Origin: Lentisphaerota bacterium
GTDB lineage: Bacteria > Verrucomicrobiota > Lentisphaeria > Victivallales > Victivallaceae
Direction of reading: 5' to 3'
Assembly: GCA_015061725.1 (NCBI GenBank)
Contig: SUVX01000030.1
Location: 1-38,659 of the forward strand
DNA: 38,659 nucleotides
Positions 26,208-37,871 of this stretch are shown here, in pieces. The translations under genes and the position numbers were made by a program. The notes under the pieces are model-generated. The model saw only the letters and a list, made by a program, of their open reading frames with translations. It ran no database searches and had not been told where the DNA came from. The stretch's first letter is position 1. Each line of letters begins with the position of its first letter.

Positions 26208-27965
26208 TTATTTTCCCTTCTTTTTGGTAAAACGCCATGTTCCGGCAGTTTTGCCCTGCCAGTCAATGGAAATAAGTTGAATTTCATTTTGAGTTGATTT
26301 CAAAACAAGTGCGCCGTAGCCGATACAAAGCGGGAACGGGGTAACTTCTCCGGCTTTGAAAAATTGCGGGCGGTGAATATGTCCGGAAAGCATCAAATCC
26401 GGTTGTGCTTTTTGAAAACAACCGTCAAACATCGCCTTGATCTTCCGGTTGTCAGTCGGGGGGATATGACACAAAAGCACCTTGAAAGAAGCATCGGCAA
26501 ACTCAGCAGAAGCCAAAGTTTCTCTGATCCACTCTTTCTGCCGTTGGTCAAAAACCTTTCCGGTACCGAAAATATCATACTGCGGATCGCCGGTGTCAAC
26601 GATCATAAATGCCACATCGCCGTAACGCATGAGAAAATGAGACTTTCCCGAAGGATGGCCGAGAAAACTGTCAAACAATCCGTTTGAGATACCCCGCGTT
26701 TCGTGGTTGCCGCGCACAAAAATCAACGGACGGACTCCCGCAAGATGTTTGGTTTGAACGTCAAGAAAACCGCGTTGAATGGCATCAACTCCAGTGAACA
26801 TTGAGTGCATATCCCCCAGATTGAACACCATTGCGGCATTTTTGATTTCAGGATGGCGCAGAAGAGACTCCATTTTTTCAAAACAGCCGTGTGCATCGGT
26901 AAAAAGAACACACGAAAAATCTTTTGCCTGATCGGGAATGGTTCTGAATTTGAAAGTTTTTGAAACTTGAGTTTCGGTAACTTTTACCACGGGATGACGG
27001 TTGCCGACACGGTATTCATATTCCGTATCCGCTTCAAGATCATTCAGCACAGCCCGATGGAAAGCCGTCGGCGCAGGAACGCCGTTGGCGACATTGCTGA
27101 CGATACGGCGGAATTTTTCAGTTCCGGCTTTGCGGTATTCAACATAACCGAAAGTCCGTCCGCAGCTTTCCCATGAAACAGTCACAGAATTTTGAGACGG
27201 ATACAGCAGACGGGGACCGTAACGCAGAGCCGTTGCCGGAACTGAACGCTTATACACCGCCTGTTCAAATTTCTCACGGGTATTGATGCCCTTGCCGGAA
27301 ACAGCGTAACGGGTTTCAAAAACATTTTCATAATCATCCAGCAGCAGTTCGCCGTAGTTTTCCGGTTCATGGAAACCGTAGGCAAGTTTCGTCCAGGAAC
27401 TCAACTCCCGGTAACGCTGACGCCCGATGTTGAAGCCGATGCCGGACTGATTTTTTTTCAGTATTTTCAGCGGAATGGAAACAAACAATTCATAACCTTT
27501 GGCATGCACTTTTGAAATGGCTTTCCAGGCATTCAGAGGAATGGCATCAGAAAAACGTCCGCCGCCTGCTCCGACAACAAACTGCATACACCAGGGCTCC
27601 GGCTCAACGTTGCCGAAAAAGATTTCAAACAAATCGCCCCGCCAGAGATAGCTGTTGTTGATTTTATTGTTATCCCGCACTTTCAGCGGTTCATCGGCAA
27701 TCACATGAAGATAAAGCCATTGGGCATCACGACTGATTTCCACCCGGGTCGGCGCCGCCTTTTTTCCGGGAACGGAACGTTTTCCGTTATAAAAAATATC
27801 AAAATCTTCAATAACAGCCTTTCCGGGAACCTTGGGAACATAAATGCTTTTACGGGCACCGAAAGAATTATAAGACAACTGTCTGCCTTCAAGCACATCT
27901 CCTGCAAAAGCAGAAAATGTGCAAAACAGACAGAGGACAAAAAGACTACTCCAATTCAATCTCAT
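26208..27965 (-). CDS. Secreted CBM9-like / FnIII / metallophosphoesterase fusion (B)
   Basis: A 585-aa protein with a signal peptide (up to about residue 21, FAFAG-like end CTFSAFAG), a CBM9-like domain (about 30-215, with WRGDLFEIFFG), a fibronectin III-like domain (about 240-345) and a calcineurin-type phosphoesterase domain (about 350-585). Metal motifs: TDAHG (about 358), LGDMH (about 382), GNHE (about 417), CHIPP and GHIH (about 527). The same phosphatase layout as protein A at 12805-14640, but with a different N-terminal domain. It begins inside the end of the 923-aa gene (20-nt overlap) with GGAG 5 nt upstream of ATG 27965. Linkage of a sugar-binding domain to the phosphatase supports a phosphorylated glycan as substrate, but this is inference. 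Confidence 0.8.
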   Translation of the reverse strand: MRLNWSSLFVLCLFCTFSAFAGDVLEGRQLSYNSFGARKSIYVPKVPGKAVIEDFDIFYNGKRSVPGKKAAPTRVEISRDAQWLYLHVIADEPLKVRDNNKINNSYLWRGDLFEIFFGNVEPEPWCMQFVVGAGGGRFSDAIPLNAWKAISKVHAKGYELFVSIPLKILKKNQSGIGFNIGRQRYRELSSWTKLAYGFHEPENYGELLLDDYENVFETRYAVSGKGINTREKFEQAVYKRSVPATALRYGPRLLYPSQNSVTVSWESCGRTFGYVEYRKAGTEKFRRIVSNVANGVPAPTAFHRAVLNDLEADTEYEYRVGNRHPVVKVTETQVSKTFKFRTIPDQAKDFSCVLFTDAHGCFEKMESLLRHPEIKNAAMVFNLGDMHSMFTGVDAIQRGFLDVQTKHLAGVRPLIFVRGNHETRGISNGLFDSFLGHPSGKSHFLMRYGDVAFMIVDTGDPQYDIFGTGKVFDQRQKEWIRETLASAEFADASFKVLLCHIPPTDNRKIKAMFDGCFQKAQPDLMLSGHIHRPQFFKAGEVTPFPLCIGYGALVLKSTQNEIQLISIDWQGKTAGTWRFTKKKGK

Positions 27966-30717
27966 AAATCTCCAAATGTTGTTTTTTCTTCAGTTTCGGA
28001 AAAGTCAGACGGATACGGACCGTCTTGAGCTGTTCGCCGAAATCATATTCCATCATGTATTTTTCCTGACGTACTTTTTGGGGTGTATACTTGCGCCAGG
28101 TCCCCGCTTTGCGCAGTTCCACAGAAATATCCCTGCTCAAAGGCGTTCCATATAGGCGCAGTTTGGTGAATTTGGGAACAAATTCCGGAAAAGACATGAC
28201 GATATAGGGCTGCTTTTTGATATCATGGTGTGCCCAAGCCCAGACATCGCGGGTGCCGTCAAAAAGTTTATTGCGGATACCCAGCTGAGACCGCATGGGA
28301 ACGGAGGTATCAAACTCCACATCTTTGCCTTTTTCAAGCAGAATATTGGGACGGGAAAGACGGATTTTTTCCAACTTCTCAATTCTCTTAACAGTCGCGG
28401 CACGCGAGGGCAGTCCGGTATCAAATTTTTTGGAGGTAAGGAAGAGGCACTCATAAGGCGCAAGATCAAAGGTGAATTTATCTTTTCTTCCTGCAAGAGT
28501 TTTATCCCGGCGGAAAACATGCCATGTGCCGATTTTCGCCAATTCCGCACCGGAAACACGCACGGTTTGTTTTTCAGGCAGAAGATTGACGACAAGAAGA
28601 GCCGAATCTTTTCCGCTTTTCCAGAAAACGGCATCGAATTTATCACCTTTACCTGAAGCGGCAAGCGGCTGCTTTACCGCCGCACAGAAGAAGGACTCCA
28701 ATGCCCGCATGGAAGTAAAGAGATAACGCGTTCCCTCATAAATCACCGGACGGTCGCCCAGATCGTGATAAGCGTAGTTATAGAACCATCTGCCGCCGTT
28801 GGCGACGCTGGTCCAGACCTGTGCTTCAAGTTCGTCAAAAGTGGGATAATCGGCGTAGGCGCTGAGTCCCTTGTAACTGAAAAACTGTCCGGTAAGACCG
28901 ACAACTTTGTTTTTGTATCCCATATCGGGAACAGTCCTGATAAAGTCACGCACCCGGTGCATGGGAACGCCCAGATATCTGCCGCCGCGTCCGTCAAAAC
29001 TCGGTCCGATATAAGGATGCGGAACCAATACATCAGCGCAGTCAACAAACATTCCCGGCGCTCTTGTAGGAATCAATACCGGATGCCAGGGGTCAAGTTC
29101 TTTGACCATTTCGTAAATGTGTTTCAGATAAACAGGAGAAGTATTGGTACACTCCGGCTCATCAGAGAGGAAATAATAGAGAAAATCCTGTTCCCGCAGC
29201 TGCATAATCCGTTTCCGCAGGGCCGCCGTAATCGTTTTGCCCGGTTTGACATCGCGCGTAAAATTCTCGCCTTTGTTGAAACGGGGCATACGCTTGGGAT
29301 CAATGAGTTTCTGGAATTTCTGAAGGACTCCGGTCACAGCCAGATCATCGTTGTCAGTCTTTTCTGCCATGGCTTTTCCGGCATGCCAGTAATGGGCATA
29401 GATGAAGCGGGGAATCCAGGGTTTGCCGTTGACAACCAGCTGACCGTTGACAATCCATGCGGCTTTGCGGTTGGCAGGTGCTTTGGAATATTTGCGCAGA
29501 CGCAATTTTTTTACAACCGTTTTTCCGTCTTTGGCAATTAACTTGAAGTTCAAAGAGTGTTCACCGTCGGCAAGCTGAGGTACCGGCAGAGAAAATCCGG
29601 TATTGCCGCCTTTGACTGCAATCGTCCGGGCGGGTTTATTGTCGATGGAAATTTCAACTTTGACCGGATCGGCAATACCGGGGATAACTGTTCCTTTGAT
29701 AACATCGGATTTTTCACCGGGATAGAAGGTATCCCTGTAAGCCGGAACTGAAAGTTTTACGCGCAGCGGTTCATATACGACCTGAGCTTCACAGGAACGT
29801 CCGGCAACCTGATGTCCGTTTTTCAAGAGGTTGAGGGAAATTTTATTTTTTCCGAGATTGCTGAAATAAACGTCCCGGACTTTTACCTGATTGACGCCGT
29901 TTTTAAGCGTGACGGGCTGTCTTTTGAAACAGTTTCCGGCAAGGGAGAATTCTCCGGCAACACCGGAAACAATTTCAACATTAAGGGTACTGCGGTATTT
30001 ATTTTTGATAACGCCGGTGACATTCACCTGAGCAGGCTTGATGTAAATATCATTTTCCGCCGTCTTCATCGGGAAACCGGACATTTTGCGGTACTTGCCT
30101 GTTTCGTTGAAACCATCCATCATCTGACTCCACGAAGTACGCTGCAGCGGTTTGCGGCGTTCGCGGCAGAAATTGACCAGCCAGGTTGAACTCCACGCCC
30201 GGGGACTGGTCATATAAAAGGCGTGCCAGGGGATACGGATTTCAACACTCCAGCCGTCTTTTCTGCGGTGGACAGCCTGTTCCCACACCGGCATATAGGG
30301 GTCGGGGCGGATATTGCCGCTTTCGGCGTAGAACATTGAAGCAAACAATCCGGTCGCATTCACACGGAACTGGTAATATTCATCGGGTTTTCCTGTGGGA
30401 CAGCAGAAAAATTCAATGCCGTCCCCCGTCCAGATCGGCGCATTCATACGCAGATTTTTCATATCGGGTTCAGTGCAATCCACGCCGATATAAAGATTTT
30501 TTGCATCTTTACGCACAATAAAAACCGTCGGCGGTCCCGGAGACTTGCGGTTTTCTGCAATAAAAGGTTTAAAATCAGTGATTTTCGTTCCTTTTTTCCA
30601 ACCGTTTTCAGTAAGTTTTCCGTCAATAACGGGTCTTCTTCCTGTCCAGTTTTCAATCGTTGCCCCGGCATACAGAGAGCCGCACAGCAAAGAAAAAGCG
30701 AGCAAAATGCGTTTCAC
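27946..30717 (-). CDS. Secreted CBM9-like / TIM-barrel glycosidase-like / discoidin-like protein B
   Basis: The 923-aa paralogue of the 928-aa protein at 9218-12004, collinear through its whole length. It has a signal peptide (MKRILLAFSLLCGSLYAGA), a CBM9-like domain (about 20-215, VIDGKLTENGWKKG), Ig-like segments, a barrel with FLSDEPE near residue 517 and a discoidin-like C-terminus (NKLFDGTRDVWAW). It starts with GTG at 30717, which overlaps the TAG of the preceding gene by one base (TAGTG); AAGGAG lies 8 nt upstream. Conservation of the SDEPE acidic pair in both paralogues argues that this site is functional. Likely extracytoplasmic and glycan-active; the enzyme family is not identified. 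Confidence 0.75.
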   Translation of the reverse strand: MKRILLAFSLLCGSLYAGATIENWTGRRPVIDGKLTENGWKKGTKITDFKPFIAENRKSPGPPTVFIVRKDAKNLYIGVDCTEPDMKNLRMNAPIWTGDGIEFFCCPTGKPDEYYQFRVNATGLFASMFYAESGNIRPDPYMPVWEQAVHRRKDGWSVEIRIPWHAFYMTSPRAWSSTWLVNFCRERRKPLQRTSWSQMMDGFNETGKYRKMSGFPMKTAENDIYIKPAQVNVTGVIKNKYRSTLNVEIVSGVAGEFSLAGNCFKRQPVTLKNGVNQVKVRDVYFSNLGKNKISLNLLKNGHQVAGRSCEAQVVYEPLRVKLSVPAYRDTFYPGEKSDVIKGTVIPGIADPVKVEISIDNKPARTIAVKGGNTGFSLPVPQLADGEHSLNFKLIAKDGKTVVKKLRLRKYSKAPANRKAAWIVNGQLVVNGKPWIPRFIYAHYWHAGKAMAEKTDNDDLAVTGVLQKFQKLIDPKRMPRFNKGENFTRDVKPGKTITAALRKRIMQLREQDFLYYFLSDEPECTNTSPVYLKHIYEMVKELDPWHPVLIPTRAPGMFVDCADVLVPHPYIGPSFDGRGGRYLGVPMHRVRDFIRTVPDMGYKNKVVGLTGQFFSYKGLSAYADYPTFDELEAQVWTSVANGGRWFYNYAYHDLGDRPVIYEGTRYLFTSMRALESFFCAAVKQPLAASGKGDKFDAVFWKSGKDSALLVVNLLPEKQTVRVSGAELAKIGTWHVFRRDKTLAGRKDKFTFDLAPYECLFLTSKKFDTGLPSRAATVKRIEKLEKIRLSRPNILLEKGKDVEFDTSVPMRSQLGIRNKLFDGTRDVWAWAHHDIKKQPYIVMSFPEFVPKFTKLRLYGTPLSRDISVELRKAGTWRKYTPQKVRQEKYMMEYDFGEQLKTVRIRLTFPKLKKKQHLEIYEIELE

Positions 30718-31556
30718 TATTTTTTCTCCTTATAAGGATAGTTGATTGCGCCCCACAGCGGCACTTTGAATCCGCCGCCGAGAACAGTTGCCCGGGTAAG
30801 CAGACTGCCGATTTTGCGGCTGCCGCACTTGAGAGAATCTATTTTTAAAGTAATGCTCCAAATCTTCTGTTCCTTATCTTCCGGTTTGAGTTCCAGAACA
30901 TTTTTTCCGTTGACGGCAACATCATAAAGATAATTGATGTCAATGACTTTTAATGTCACATCTTCAGCGGGCTCTTTGAGATAAACGGTAAACTTCACCT
31001 CATCTCCGGGAGAAAAACTCTTTTTCTTTGCAAATGCAGGAGAACTTGTCACAATGTAATTATCCGGCTTTTTCACCATTTTGATTGCGGTAAAACCGAT
31101 TTCAACATCAAAGAAATAAGCGCGCAGGATTCCCTCTTTCACACCCGGTTTCAGCGGTTTTGCGTTTTCAAAACAGTTGACGGCGGCAAGACCTTTTTCA
31201 ACATTGGTCACACTGCCGATACCGCCGTTCATGCCCTGTAAACTTAAACTCCAGCGCTGGTAACGTCCGGCATTGAAGGTATAGACCTCTTTCATATCCC
31301 AGACCAGCCAGGGATATTCTTTGCTGACGGGAACTTTGTGCCGGGCAACGTGTCCGTTGTTGACGGGATTGTCGTCGCCGATAAAAAATCCGCCGTTGGG
31401 ATTGGGGCGGATCCCCCGCGAAAGCGTATTCTGATACCAGCCTTTTTTTGAAGCTGTTTCCATTGACCACAATGTATTGGCATCGGGATTTTTTTTGATT
31501 TCTGCCCATACGGACACAGCAGCTGCTGCCGCAAATACAAACAAAAACTTTTTCAT
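30717..31556 (-). CDS. Secreted 279-aa protein, paralogue B of a two-member family
   Basis: A signal peptide (MKKFLFVFAAAAAVSVWA) followed by the same two-domain layout as the protein at 8370-9218, with shared KNPDANTLW, VSKEYPWLVW, KKPDNYIVTSSPAF, FSPGDEVKFTVYLKEPAEDV and PLWGAINYP. Function is unknown. ATG 31556 is chosen because AAAGAG lies about 8 nt upstream; a GTG three codons earlier is too close. It is coupled to the 923-aa gene by a one-base overlap. In the other copy the order of the two partners is reversed, yet they are again coupled, which suggests that the products act together. Confidence 0.8.
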   Translation of the reverse strand: MKKFLFVFAAAAAVSVWAEIKKNPDANTLWSMETASKKGWYQNTLSRGIRPNPNGGFFIGDDNPVNNGHVARHKVPVSKEYPWLVWDMKEVYTFNAGRYQRWSLSLQGMNGGIGSVTNVEKGLAAVNCFENAKPLKPGVKEGILRAYFFDVEIGFTAIKMVKKPDNYIVTSSPAFAKKKSFSPGDEVKFTVYLKEPAEDVTLKVIDINYLYDVAVNGKNVLELKPEDKEQKIWSITLKIDSLKCGSRKIGSLLTRATVLGGGFKVPLWGAINYPYKEKK

Positions 31557-31568
31557 ATCCAACACTCT

Positions 31569-32321
31569 TTATTTCTTTCCGCAATAGGTACAGCCGAAGA
31601 AAAATCCGTAACGCAGTTGACCGAAGGATTTTTCAATTCCGAAAAGTTCCGGTTGAGAATAAGTTCTCGCGTGTCCGTCAAACATGACTGCGTTCAAAAC
31701 ATTGCTGTGACGGTATTCAATGTGTCCGGTTCCCTGCACACCGCTGACATCTGTACCGCCGGTATTTCTATCCAAAGCCGAAATCGTGGCAGACGGACGG
31801 CGGACGTGCGACTCTTTTACGCCGACAGTACCGACTTTACTGCAGGTATCAGTATCAAATTTGTTATGTTTTTCTGCAATAAAAAATCCATTGAGACCGT
31901 AACTGCTGTAATAAATACCCAAACCTTTATCCGTTTTGGTCCGTTGATCACTGGGACACTTGAAAAAAGCACTGTAAGAATATCCCTCCAGTTTTTTCTG
32001 ACCATTGCTTGCAGTCAGATAATCCGCCCAGCGCAATTTGGAACCAGTGGGATTGATGGGAGAAACCAATCCTCCTCCCTGGATCACGTAACCTTTGTGA
32101 TTTTCACGATACAGCGCAAACATGTAGCCCATTTGCTTCAAGTTGGACATACAATTGCTCGCTTTGCCCCTCTCCCTTGCCTGCTGCAATGCGGGCATGA
32201 GCATCGCCGCAAGAATGGCGATGATGGCGATAACAACAAGTAATTCAATCAAAGTAAAAGAACTTACAGAAAAAAGTTCTCTGCGATCCCGGCAATCTGA
32301 TTTATTCTCTCTGCAAAACAT
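31569..32321 (-). CDS. Type IV prepilin-like protein (DUF1559-type) heading the long operon
   Basis: A 250-aa pseudopilin-like protein with the prepilin N-terminal motif [19 protein letters not shown] starting at residue 22 (E26 corresponds to the conserved Glu5), one long hydrophobic helix, then a globular domain ending with the MFDGHART motif typical of the DUF1559-type family in planctomycetes and Lentisphaerota. The residue before the F is Ser21, not the usual Gly of prepilin peptidase sites. The start at ATG 32321 is set by AAAGGA 6 nt upstream; earlier in-frame starts have no binding site. It is the first gene after a consensus promoter and lies 12 nt before the secreted-protein gene. 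Such proteins probably sit in the envelope, but their roles are unknown. Confidence 0.85.
   Translation of the reverse strand: MFCRENKSDCRDRRELFSVSSFTLIELLVVIAIIAILAAMLMPALQQARERGKASNCMSNLKQMGYMFALYRENHKGYVIQGGGLVSPINPTGSKLRWADYLTASNGQKKLEGYSYSAFFKCPSDQRTKTDKGLGIYYSSYGLNGFFIAEKHNKFDTDTCSKVGTVGVKESHVRRPSATISALDRNTGGTDVSGVQGTGHIEYRHSNVLNAVMFDGHARTYSQPELFGIEKSFGQLRYGFFFGCTYCGKK
32165..32237. repeat. Prepilin helix-coding repeat, copy 1
   Basis: 73 nt matching 38465-38537 with only two mismatches (at 32205 and 32226). It encodes the [12 protein letters not shown] to ARERG part of the prepilin N-terminus. The rest of the two genes is much more diverged. Confidence 0.85.
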
Positions 32322-32415
32322 TTTCCGTCCTTTTTTTAATTTTGACATCATTGTATGAAACATCTCCTGTATTGAAAATATCAAAATATCATTCAAGTTA
32401 TCACAACGCTCTCTA

Positions 32416-32444
32416 ATTATACACATAAATATATCTTTTGTCAA
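32416..32444 (-). promoter_or_regulatory. Consensus sigma70 promoter of the long operon
   Basis: On the - strand, TTGACA (plus 32439-32444), a 17-nt spacer and TATAAT (plus 32416-32421), perfect at both hexamers. Transcription should start near 32409, leaving a leader of about 88 nt before the prepilin gene. The region 32322-32523 otherwise holds no gene and no clear terminator for lacZ. Confidence 0.85.
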
Positions 32445-32523
32445 GATAAATTATAAAAAAACAACTCCTCCGTATCTTTTTTTCTGAACAAAGAGTACAA
32501 AATAGAATAAAACCTTTCTTTTT

Positions 32524-35649
<3,126 letters not shown>

Positions 35650-37851
35650 TTACTGCCGGATAAGATAAAGCGCTTTGACATCAATGGGGAATGCCAGATT
35701 GTTGCCCGTCGGCGCACAGAAGAAATAAGGTTTGCTCTTTCCGGAAACAAACTCCCCGGCTGGAACAATTTTAAAATCTTTTCCGGCGGCGGATTTAAAA
35801 GGATAAAGACGGGCAACTGTTTTCTTCTGTTCCGGATAATAAAGACCTGCCTGAAATGCCCGTCCGGGCGTATCAGAGGCTCCGCCGGTTCGCATTTGCA
35901 CAAAAATCTTCCATCGTCCTTCCTGCTTTGTACGCATATCCAGTCCGGGAAACTGAATCAACCATCCCTTGTGATCGGCGCGCATACGGATGAATCCATC
36001 CATACGGAAAGTCCGCACTTTATTTTCATAGGCAGTCAGATCTGCAGCCGGAATGACCACAATGTTTTCCACAGGAACATTTTTAAATTCCGCAGGCAGA
36101 TTTTTGACAGAAATATTTTCCCTGATACCGTACAACTGACGGAGACTTTTTTTCAAACTGGAAAAATCAAGACCTTCTCCGTATTTTGAGTTATCCCGGG
36201 TCAGTGTGCAGAAGTTTTCCAGCACCTGTTGGGGAACGGTAAGATCAGATTTGTATTTTTCGTATGTCCGGGGGTGAAGCAGAAAAGCAAAATCAATGGC
36301 AATCTTTGCAATTTCCACCCGTTTGCGGTATTTGCCCCGGGAGACGTCAAGAGCTTTCTGCATCAGACTGCGGGCTTTTTCCATATCATCAAAAGAGAGC
36401 CACTCTGAAGCAAGTGTATTCCAGGAAAGTTTAAAATCTTTCTTTTGCCCGGAGTAATCAATTTTCATCAATGCAAGATACGCCATGATGAACGGATAAG
36501 CATTTTTTCCGTAATAGTGTTCCGTAAATTCACGGATCAGCTGATGTTCATCCAGTTCAGGATCCCACAAGAGTTTGCTGTTCACATAGGCCCTCAGGGG
36601 AGCAAAGTCTCCGGTATCGCCGCCGCCGGATTGATTGAATACGGCAATCACCTGATGATTTTTGAACATACGCAAATTTTTTCCGTGCAACCCCCAGTTG
36701 GGATTTGGGATCATGTAATGATAGAAAAGTGAAACGTAATTCCAGACCATCAGGTTGGGAGTGAGTTTGCGCCATGCTTTGAGGGAATCCCGGAATCGGC
36801 TGTTTGCATCCGAATCCAGAGGCCTGCCGTAATCGCAATTATCCGCACACAGCCGGATCAGAACATTCTGCCGCGGTTTGATATTTTCGGGCGGCTCAAC
36901 AGAATACTCATAGGCAAGCGTTTCAAACAGAACTCCGGGAAATTCTTTTTCCAGCGTTCCGGCAATTTCATTCAGGCAATCAAGCAAAACTCCGGATTGT
37001 GTGTTGCCGTAGCGTGCGGCAAGTTTTTTACATTCAAGACATTGGCAGTATCCTTTATTATCATCCTGACTGACAGAGATGATTTTGATACTTTTGTCTT
37101 TTTTAAGAACGTTGCGGATGTTCCGGATCAATTCTTTACGCATATTTTTGTTTGAAAGACACAGCTGATTGCCGACCGGCCGCCGGATACCGTCGATCTC
37201 GGAATAATATTCCGGATGCGTCTTGCCATACTTTGCAGGAGGCATCAATACAGAAAAAGTGTGACAAAAACTCCAGATTTTCTCATGTCCGCCCCATGCC
37301 TCAGAAGTTTTTTGCCAATGCCCGTTTACTTTGCGGCGCGCAGCAAAGGCATCATTCAAACGCAGAGAAGCAAAAGGCGTTTCACGAAAAATGAAACAGG
37401 GGGCAAAGCAAAAATCAACCTTTTCCGGGAGAACAAATTTTTCAGGAAAACAAATCTCGTCCGGTGCATAAAAACGCATACCGCAATAATCTTCAAGGAA
37501 CGTGTGAACCGCATACAACGATCCTCTCGGACGGTCGCCGGTGAAATAAAAGTTGTTTCCCTTCCGGAAAATTCTGAGTTCATCCGGTTTGAAAGAGTTG
37601 AAATCTTTGATTTTCAAAGCCTTTTTGATTTCCGGCGTCTGACCGACATAGAGCTTATATGTCCCCGGAACCTCTTTGCCGGACTCTGACAAAACAACTT
37701 TTTTTCCGGAAAGACGGGAAAGAAATCTCTGCAATTCCTTTCCCGCCGTTTTCTCAGCCGGTGCCGCATCAGGAGCAACAATCACAGTATATTCTGCCGC
37801 GAACAGATAACCGGCGGCAAAAACACAAAACAGCAAAAACTTTTTTAACAT
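35650..37851 (-). CDS. Secreted DUF4838-type glycan-associated protein
   Basis: This 733-aa protein has a signal peptide (MLKKFLLFCVFAAGYLFA), then an alpha-glucuronidase/GH20-like N-terminal domain (about 20-130, ending in GSLYAVHTFLEDYCGMRFY). A DUF4838-type barrel follows (about 190-460) with VSQDDNKGYCQCLEC, in which cysteines are clustered, and then a C-terminal beta-rich region. Proteins of this type are very common in Lentisphaerota and are presumed glycoside hydrolases, but no activity is established to my knowledge. ATG 37851 follows AGGGGG at a good distance; an upstream GTG/ATG extension adds no signal. It starts 20 nt after the prepilin stop and is followed by lacZ, so it may release galactosides outside the cytoplasm. 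Confidence 0.75.
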   Translation of the reverse strand: MLKKFLLFCVFAAGYLFAAEYTVIVAPDAAPAEKTAGKELQRFLSRLSGKKVVLSESGKEVPGTYKLYVGQTPEIKKALKIKDFNSFKPDELRIFRKGNNFYFTGDRPRGSLYAVHTFLEDYCGMRFYAPDEICFPEKFVLPEKVDFCFAPCFIFRETPFASLRLNDAFAARRKVNGHWQKTSEAWGGHEKIWSFCHTFSVLMPPAKYGKTHPEYYSEIDGIRRPVGNQLCLSNKNMRKELIRNIRNVLKKDKSIKIISVSQDDNKGYCQCLECKKLAARYGNTQSGVLLDCLNEIAGTLEKEFPGVLFETLAYEYSVEPPENIKPRQNVLIRLCADNCDYGRPLDSDANSRFRDSLKAWRKLTPNLMVWNYVSLFYHYMIPNPNWGLHGKNLRMFKNHQVIAVFNQSGGGDTGDFAPLRAYVNSKLLWDPELDEHQLIREFTEHYYGKNAYPFIMAYLALMKIDYSGQKKDFKLSWNTLASEWLSFDDMEKARSLMQKALDVSRGKYRKRVEIAKIAIDFAFLLHPRTYEKYKSDLTVPQQVLENFCTLTRDNSKYGEGLDFSSLKKSLRQLYGIRENISVKNLPAEFKNVPVENIVVIPAADLTAYENKVRTFRMDGFIRMRADHKGWLIQFPGLDMRTKQEGRWKIFVQMRTGGASDTPGRAFQAGLYYPEQKKTVARLYPFKSAAGKDFKIVPAGEFVSGKSKPYFFCAPTGNNLAFPIDVKALYLIRQ

Positions 37852-37871
37852 CTGAAAGATCCCCCTGCGTC

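Noticed and set aside
23480..26280. Two long + strand frames (302 and 327 codons) opposite the GH36 and six-hairpin genes
   Set aside because: Antisense shadows of genes with conserved catalytic or fold motifs; no starts with binding sites.
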